Source: Rugosibacter sp.
Lineage (GTDB): Bacteria; Pseudomonadota; Gammaproteobacteria; Burkholderiales; Rhodocyclaceae
Length of the DNA stretch: 11,293 nt
Assembly (NCBI GenBank): GCA_030652715.1
Contig: JAUSQB010000467.1
Span: 1-11,293 of the forward strand
Reading direction: 5' to 3'
The notes under the pieces: model-generated
The model's database searches: none
What the model was told of the DNA's origin: nothing
Seen by the model: the letters and a program-made list of their open reading frames with translations, nothing else
Program-made: the position numbers and the translations under genes
In this document: positions 7,034-11,293 of the stretch, piece by piece
Layout: every line of letters starts with the position of its first letter
How positions within the stretch are numbered: position 1 is the stretch's first letter

Positions 7034-7576
7034 ATGGACCGAATTATCGCAGGACGATTTCAAACAAAAGACGACGCGGATGCCGTTGCGGCATTGCTTG
7101 CACAATATATCGATGCTGCGGATATCTGCATTTTTCACAACAACCCCCCGGGGCAACACAATGTTTTTATCGTGGGAGGAGACGAGAATGAAGATCCGGG
7201 TACAAAAGGTGCCGGCAAGTCGGCAGCGGGCGCAGCCGTTGCTGCGGGGCTCACTGCAGGAATAATCGGCACTTTGGGCGGCCCGGTAGTCGCGCTTGCC
7301 GCCGCAGCGACTGGTGCCTATGTCGGATCACTGGCCGGTGCACTGGATGGGCTCCGTACTTCTGATAACCAGCCACATGCGCCAGAACGTCGTCATGGTG
7401 GCATCATGTTGTCGGTGCACATTGCAAATCCGGAAAACGAAAATCGCGTGATTTCTACCCTGCGCGCGCAAGGTGCGCTGGATATCGAACAGGCGCAGGG
7501 CGAATGGCGTGATGGAGACTGGACGGATTTCAATCCACTGGCAGTTCCACAATTGGTTGAAAAACCAGAGGATTGA
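7034..7576 (+). CDS. Glycine-zipper-like protein of unknown function (180 aa)
   Basis: I recognise the pattern but not a function. Residues 1-35 (MDRIIAGRFQTKDDADAVAA onward) look like a small alpha/beta domain seen at the start of several stress-associated proteins. A conserved-looking turn, NNPPGQHNVFIVGGDE at 36-51, is followed by an Ala/Gly-rich hydrophobic stretch at about 60-106 (GAAVAAGLTAGIIGTLGGP, GAYVGSLAGAL), which fits a glycine-zipper membrane hairpin. Residues 124-156 (MLSVHIANPENENRVISTL) form a second possible alpha/beta unit, and the tail ends DWTDFNPLAVPQLVEKPED. No signal peptide is present. Similar uncharacterised proteins with an NPPGQH-GGDE turn are, as I recall, common in Betaproteobacteria. 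AAAGGA lies seven bases before the ATG at 7034. It is followed after 21 bases by the 66-residue gene and may share its transcript. Confidence 0.8.
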   Translation: MDRIIAGRFQTKDDADAVAALLAQYIDAADICIFHNNPPGQHNVFIVGGDENEDPGTKGAGKSAAGAAVAAGLTAGIIGTLGGPVVALAAAATGAYVGSLAGALDGLRTSDNQPHAPERRHGGIMLSVHIANPENENRVISTLRAQGALDIEQAQGEWRDGDWTDFNPLAVPQLVEKPED

Positions 7577-7597
7577 TTCTGTACACTGGAAATAAAC

Positions 7598-7798
7598 ATG
7601 CCACTCAAAAAAGGATCCAGTCGATCGGTTGTCAGCAGCAATATCAAGACATTGGTCGATGACTGGAAAAAGGATGGATCGATAGGAACCAGCCATCCAC
7701 CGACAAAGGAAAAGGCTGTCAAGCAAGCGGTTGCCATTGCCTTGACCAAGGCCGGCAAAAGCCGCAATGCGCAGGCGCGTAGACGCAAAGCCAGTTGA
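7598..7798 (+). CDS. Small basic protein of unknown function (66 aa)
   Basis: This 66-residue Lys/Arg-rich protein begins MPLKKGSSRSVVSSNIKTLV and has the core KEKAVKQAVAIALTKAGKSR at 37-56. The pattern (a short basic start with SSNIK, then QAVAIAL-KAGKS) matches a family of tiny uncharacterised proteins found in bacteria and phages, often much shorter between the two motifs. Here an extra segment with DDWKKDGSIGTSHPP separates them. The basic tail RNAQARRRKAS suggests nucleic-acid contact, but this is inference only. The ribosome binding site is weak (GGAAA about eight bases before the ATG). It starts 21 bases after the glycine-zipper gene, so joint transcription is likely. A short ACGAG/CTCGT hairpin (7801-7820) followed by ATTTT lies just after the stop and may be a weak terminator. 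Confidence 0.8.
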   Translation: MPLKKGSSRSVVSSNIKTLVDDWKKDGSIGTSHPPTKEKAVKQAVAIALTKAGKSRNAQARRRKAS

Positions 7799-7878
7799 GC
7801 ACGAGTCCATTCTGTCTCGTTCCATTTTGCAACGGTTGATATGCATTTTTCGCCTACTTGGAAAAGCAAGCCCTAACA

Positions 7879-7905
7879 ATACCTGCACTTTCATACCTGC
7901 ACTTT
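7879..7905 (+). repeat. Two tandem 13-base repeats ahead of folE
   Basis: ATACCTGCACTTT occurs at 7879-7891 and 7893-7905, a 14-base period, ending in a run of seven T residues. The pair lies 25 bases before the folE start, within the presumed leader or at a regulator site. A weak -35-like TTGATA (7836-7841) with TGGAAA (7859-7864) 17 bases on would place transcription start near the repeats. Confidence 0.4.
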
Positions 7906-7929
7906 TTTTCTTGAGTAAGGATAGCGACC

Positions 7930-8499
7930 ATGGAATTGAACACAGAAAAAATCAGTCGCTTAGTGCGCGAATTGCTGGTCGAGATTGGTGAGGATCCAGC
8001 ACGCGAAGGCCTGCTCGATACGCCACAGAGGGTGGCGAAGGCACTTGAATTCCTTACCTCGGGCTATCGCACCGATACCAATGAACTGATCAACGGGGCG
8101 TGCTTCACTCAGGAAACCAGCAGCATGGTCATCGTCAAGGACATCGAACTCTACAGCATGTGCGAACACCATATGCTGCCGTTCTTCGGCCGCTGCCATA
8201 TTGGTTATATTCCCAGCGGCACGGTATTCGGGGTGAGCAAGCTCGCCCGTCTGGTGGACATGTACGCACGTCGGCTGCAATTGCAGGAGCGTCTCACCGA
8301 GCAGATTTCCAATGCAGTGATGAAGTCGGTCAACGCCAAGGGTGTAGGCGTGATCATTGAAGCGCGCCATCTGTGCATGATGATGCGTGGCGTGGAGAAG
8401 CAGAATTCAACGATGGTCACTTCATCTGTCCTCGGGGAGTTTCGCGATTCATTCGCCACCCGGGAAGAATTCTTTTCCTTGATCGGGCGCCACACCTAA
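7930..8499 (+). CDS. folE: GTP cyclohydrolase I (type IA)
   Basis: This 189-residue enzyme converts GTP to 7,8-dihydroneopterin triphosphate, the first step toward folate and other pterins, in the cytoplasm as a decamer. The zinc ligands are visible: Cys78 and His81 in [13 protein letters not shown] (75-87) and Cys149 in [12 protein letters not shown] (144-155). The 71-residue Cys-to-Cys spacing equals that of the E. coli enzyme. Other matches are [20 protein letters not shown] at 21-40, [20 protein letters not shown] at 91-110 and the closing [10 protein letters not shown]. It lacks the longer N-terminal extension of the 222-residue E. coli enzyme, as do many bacterial homologues. The ATG at 7930 has TAAGG nine bases upstream. 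Its position in a stress-like block, away from other folate genes, hints that it may serve pterin cofactors beyond bulk folate. Confidence 0.97.
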   Translation: MELNTEKISRLVRELLVEIGEDPAREGLLDTPQRVAKALEFLTSGYRTDTNELINGACFTQETSSMVIVKDIELYSMCEHHMLPFFGRCHIGYIPSGTVFGVSKLARLVDMYARRLQLQERLTEQISNAVMKSVNAKGVGVIIEARHLCMMMRGVEKQNSTMVTSSVLGEFRDSFATREEFFSLIGRHT

Positions 8500-8509
8500 G
8501 CCACCAGCT

Positions 8510-8531
8510 CACACTGATGATTCTTAGTGTG
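8510..8531. terminator. Hairpin between convergent folE and miaA
   Basis: CACACTGA (8510-8517) pairs with TTAGTGTG (8524-8531), an 8-bp stem with one G-U pair and a six-base loop, 11 bases after the folE stop. There is no U-run after it in either direction, so it is a poor intrinsic terminator. Its position between convergent genes still makes a 3'-end role plausible. Confidence 0.35.
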
Positions 8532-8617
8532 CCAGAGACTTGATCTACATGCAGCTACCCAAACTTGTTATCGGCGCGGCTGAAACAGTGCGCCCGCTGG
8601 AAAGTCGAATCTTGTCG

Positions 8618-9589
8618 TTATTGTCTGATATGAGCACCAACAGCCATAAGCACGTTTGCCGTAGTGTCAGCCGCCAACGGATCGTAGATAGCCAAATCCG
8701 GCATGCTCTTTAGCCAAGTCAGTTGCCGCTTGGCGAACTGGCGGGTAGCGAAAATGCCGCGATCACGCAGCTCGCTTTTGGGTATTTGGCCTTCCAGCAT
8801 CTCCCACGCTTGACGATAACCCACGCAGCGCATGGAGGGCAATTGGGCATCCAGTTGATATTTTTGGCGGAGCATGACCACCTCGTCCACCAAGCCTTGA
8901 CCAAGCATGAGGTCAAAACGCTGCGCAATGCGGCGATGCAGTTCGCTGCGATTTTCAGGCATTAGCGCCAGCGTCAAAAAGCGATACGCGGGAACCGATT
9001 TTTCCTGGGCGGCTAACAAGCTGCTCATGGTTTGCCCTGTCAGACGAGTTATCTCGATAGCACGTTGAATGCGTTGGGCATCTGCGGGTTTCAAGCGTGC
9101 CGCAGTTTCGGGGTCTATTTGTGCAAGTTCGGCATGCAGCGCGGGCCAGCCTTTTGCTGCGGCTTCCAGATCAATCGCCACGCGTAATGCGTGGTCAGCA
9201 TCGGGTAAATCAGCCAGCCCTTCGCGCAAGGCTTTGACGTACAGCATGGTGCCGCCGACGAGCAAAGGAATACGCCCCTTGGCAGTAGTTACGGCCATTT
9301 CTCGCAAGGCATCAGTGCAAAACCGTGCAGCAGAATAACGCGCTTCTGGTGTGATCAGGTTAATCAGGCGATGAGGAAATTGCGCTTGCATGGCCGCATC
9401 CGGCTTTGCGGTGCCGATGTCCATATCGCAAAACACTTGGGCCGAATCGACGCTGATGATGTCGCACGGATAGCGCGTGGCGATCTCACAGGCCAGCGCT
9501 GTTTTGCCGCTGGCCGTGGGGCCAATCAGGAAAATCGCGGGAGGTAACTTGATTGGCAACGCTATTGACAATTGGGTTGGCAAATTCAT
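8618..9589 (-). CDS. miaA: tRNA dimethylallyltransferase MiaA
   Basis: This full-length 323-residue enzyme transfers the dimethylallyl group of DMAPP to N6 of adenosine-37 in tRNAs reading UNN codons, the first step of the ms2i6A modification. The P-loop GPTASGKT is at residues 23-30. SVDSAQVFCDMDIGTAKP at 46-63 contains the catalytic/substrate Asp48-Ser49 and the family DIGTAKP. VGGTMLYVKAL is at 111-121, ADAQRIQRAIEITR at 169-182 contacts tRNA and prenyl substrate regions, and SMRCVGYRQ at 252-260 and TRQFAKRQLTW at 282-292 are also typical. Its ATG (9587-9589) overlaps the mutL stop as ATGA, so the two are almost certainly co-transcribed and translationally coupled. The N-terminus is about 10 residues longer than usual before the P-loop. 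Confidence 0.97.
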   Translation of the reverse strand: MNLPTQLSIALPIKLPPAIFLIGPTASGKTALACEIATRYPCDIISVDSAQVFCDMDIGTAKPDAAMQAQFPHRLINLITPEARYSAARFCTDALREMAVTTAKGRIPLLVGGTMLYVKALREGLADLPDADHALRVAIDLEAAAKGWPALHAELAQIDPETAARLKPADAQRIQRAIEITRLTGQTMSSLLAAQEKSVPAYRFLTLALMPENRSELHRRIAQRFDLMLGQGLVDEVVMLRQKYQLDAQLPSMRCVGYRQAWEMLEGQIPKSELRDRGIFATRQFAKRQLTWLKSMPDLAIYDPLAADTTANVLMAVGAHIRQ

Positions 9590-11293
9590 CGACCGCGCAT
9601 GAAAAGCTTGTCAAGCTCAGCCATGGGCAGTTGCACCCAGGTCGGGCGGCCGTGATTGCATTGGTCGGCGCGTTCGGTGGCTTCCATCTGGCGCAACAGC
9701 GCATTCATTTCCGGCAAGCTGAGATGTCGATTGGCCCGCACGGCACCGTGGCAAGCCATGGTGGATAACAGCGCATTACGCTGTGTTTCCACAACGCGAC
9801 TGGCGGGTTGCTCGGCCAGGTCTTGCAATAAGGCGCGCACCAAAGCAACAATATCGCCGCCAGAGAGCATGGCAGGTACGGCACGCACAGCCAGCTCGCG
9901 CGGGCCGATGCTGGCAATCGTGAAACCCAGGGTATGCAACGCCTCCATGTGCTCGGTTGCCGTGGCTAATTCACGCGCACTGGCCGAGAGCACGATGGGA
10001 ACCAGCAAGGCTTGCGTCGCAGGCGAACCTGCGTCGAGCAAGGTTTTCAACTGCTCATACAAAATCCGCTCGTGGGCAGCGTGCATATCCACCAGCACCA
10101 AGCCGTGCGTATTTTCTGCCAAGACATAAATGCCGCGTAATTGAGCAATCGCGTAACCCAGCGGATGCTTAACGGGATGTTCGGTTCCGTCATGCGCCGC
10201 TGGCAAGTTTGGCGATGCGCCATCAATATCTGTCAATGCGACGCGAGCAAAGTCAAAATAGGGCCGTATTGCCGCTTCGCTCATACCCAGGGGCGTCTGG
10301 TACATTGAGGCATTTGGGTATAACGACGCATGCGATGTCGCAGGCAAACTATCAAATCCGGTGCCGGTGCTGTGCATCGCATCGCCTGCCCCTACGCCGG
10401 ATAAGGGGGTCGCCAAGGTGCGTTGTACGGCGTGAAAAACAAACTGGTGAATGCCGCGCGCTTCGCGAAAGCGCACTTCTGTCTTGGCCGGATGCACATT
10501 GACATCCACCCCTGCGGGGTCCAGCTCAAGAAACAGCACATAGGCGGGATGGCGCGTGCCGTGCAAAATATCTTCATACGCTTGGCGCGCTGCATGCATC
10601 AATAATTTGTCGCGCACAAAGCGCCCATTCACAAAAAAATACTGCTCGTCGCGTCCTGAGCGCGAATACGCAGGCATGGCCGCAAGACCAGACAGCCGCA
10701 ACGGTCCGGCAGTCACATCAATGGCCCGTGCGTGGGGGAAAAACGCCTCGCCGATGACCTCCTTTGCTCTGCGCGAAAAGTCGGCGCTGGCAAGACGGCT
10801 CTTTTCACGCCCTTGATGCGTCAAATTGAAGGCAACATCGGGCCGAGCTAACGCGATGCGCCGGAAAATCTCATCGCAATGGGCAAACTCGGTGACTTCG
10901 GTCTTGAGAAATTTTCGCCGCGCCGGTGTGTTGAAATAAAGATCGGCCACTTCGATCACCGTCCCGCCCGACAACGCCGCAGGCTGCACGGAGCCCCCCG
11001 CATCGCCTGACCGCTGCAAACGCCAGGCATGTGCCGCCTCCGCCTGTTTGCTCGTTACCGTTACCCGTGCCACGGCAGTAATCGATGCCAGCGCCTCACC
11101 GCGAAAACCATAACTCGCCACGCACTCCAAATCTTCCAGGCTGGTTATTTTGCTGGTGGCATGGCGGCTAAGCGCCAAGGGCAAATCGTCTGCCGCTATG
11201 CCGCAGCCATCATCCGCCACGCGGATCAGCCTTATGCCGCCTTCTTCCAGTATCACCTCAATTTTTGTCGCGCCCGCATCCAGGCTGTTTTCC
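9586..11293 (-). CDS. mutL: DNA mismatch repair protein MutL (5' end outside window)
   Basis: The visible 568 residues lack only the first 30-40 residues of MutL, the ATPase that couples MutS mismatch recognition to strand incision. The reading frame is open to the right edge and begins ENSLDAGATKIEV, the first GHKL ATPase motif. It continues with VADDGCGI, SRHATSKI and YGFRGEALASI, then GTVIEVADLYFNTPARRKFL and the GRFVRDKLL and VNVHPAKTEVRF segments of the transducer domain. A non-conserved linker follows. The C-terminal dimerisation domain keeps the endonuclease signature as DMHAAHERILYE (visible residues 402-413) plus ACHGAVRA and CNHGRPT. This predicts a nicking MutL, as in bacteria without MutH, rather than an E. 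coli type. The Gln of the usual DQHA is Met here. The stop overlaps miaA by ATGA. Confidence 0.97.
   Translation of the reverse strand, partial: ENSLDAGATKIEVILEEGGIRLIRVADDGCGIAADDLPLALSRHATSKITSLEDLECVASYGFRGEALASITAVARVTVTSKQAEAAHAWRLQRSGDAGGSVQPAALSGGTVIEVADLYFNTPARRKFLKTEVTEFAHCDEIFRRIALARPDVAFNLTHQGREKSRLASADFSRRAKEVIGEAFFPHARAIDVTAGPLRLSGLAAMPAYSRSGRDEQYFFVNGRFVRDKLLMHAARQAYEDILHGTRHPAYVLFLELDPAGVDVNVHPAKTEVRFREARGIHQFVFHAVQRTLATPLSGVGAGDAMHSTGTGFDSLPATSHASLYPNASMYQTPLGMSEAAIRPYFDFARVALTDIDGASPNLPAAHDGTEHPVKHPLGYAIAQLRGIYVLAENTHGLVLVDMHAAHERILYEQLKTLLDAGSPATQALLVPIVLSASARELATATEHMEALHTLGFTIASIGPRELAVRAVPAMLSGGDIVALVRALLQDLAEQPASRVVETQRNALLSTMACHGAVRANRHLSLPEMNALLRQMEATERADQCNHGRPTWVQLPMAELDKLFMRGR

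Noticed and set aside
7328..7894. 188-codon minus-strand open frame opposite the 180-aa and 66-aa genes
   Set aside because: The plus-strand frames have ribosome binding sites and family-like motifs; the antisense product is low-complexity Cys/Arg/Phe-rich with no known pattern.
1..11293. Mobile element, phage, CRISPR or defence system
   Set aside because: No transposase, integrase, capsid, nuclease-toxin or spaced-repeat array is visible on either strand; the accessory block contains metabolic and envelope genes only.

Overview
The window is a bacterial chromosome segment of moderate GC content, most likely betaproteobacterial (possibly Nitrosomonadales such as Gallionellaceae or Methylophilaceae). 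This rests on the look of the Tex, MiaA and MutL proteins (for example the DMHAAHERI endonuclease motif of MutL), the mutL-miaA arrangement and a TTCGTCC/GTCGAAGGAC dispersed repeat. The genus assignment is inference.

Layout. The left flank (1-2641) is on the minus strand: tex, a large S1-domain RNA-binding protein, followed downstream by the first 73 codons of a glutathione S-transferase that runs off the window. The right flank (8618-11293) is also minus strand: mutL, cut by the window edge at its 5' end, overlaps miaA by four bases (ATGA). Both flanks are ordinary housekeeping genes.

Between them, from about 2880 to 8500, lies a block read entirely on the plus strand. In order it holds: a 60-codon ORF with a strong ribosome binding site that overlaps the next gene; a stand-alone RibD C-terminal/dihydrofolate-reductase-like protein; a cyclopropane-fatty-acid synthase; a secreted SYLF (YSC84) lipid-binding protein; an NADPH-dependent FMN reductase family protein; a 180-residue glycine-zipper-like protein of unknown function; a 66-residue basic protein of unknown function; and a GTP cyclohydrolase I (folE). 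Most have their own ribosome binding site, and gaps of 21 to 280 bases contain hairpins, a perfect 21-bp inverted repeat and short direct repeats, so this is probably several transcription units rather than one operon.

Together the block combines pterin synthesis (FolE), a pterin/flavin-type reductase, a flavin-dependent reductase, membrane lipid cyclopropanation and envelope or stress proteins. This is reminiscent of photo-oxidative or stationary-phase stress gene sets (LitR/CarH or RpoE-ChrR type regulons), but no photolyase, LitR, sigma factor or other regulator is present here, so a joint role is a hypothesis. I see no RNA gene, CRISPR array, transposase, phage gene or defence system, and no convincing undescribed multi-gene machine. 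The most interesting items are the regulatory-looking DNA of the plus-strand block, the coupled small ORF and the two uncharacterised small proteins.
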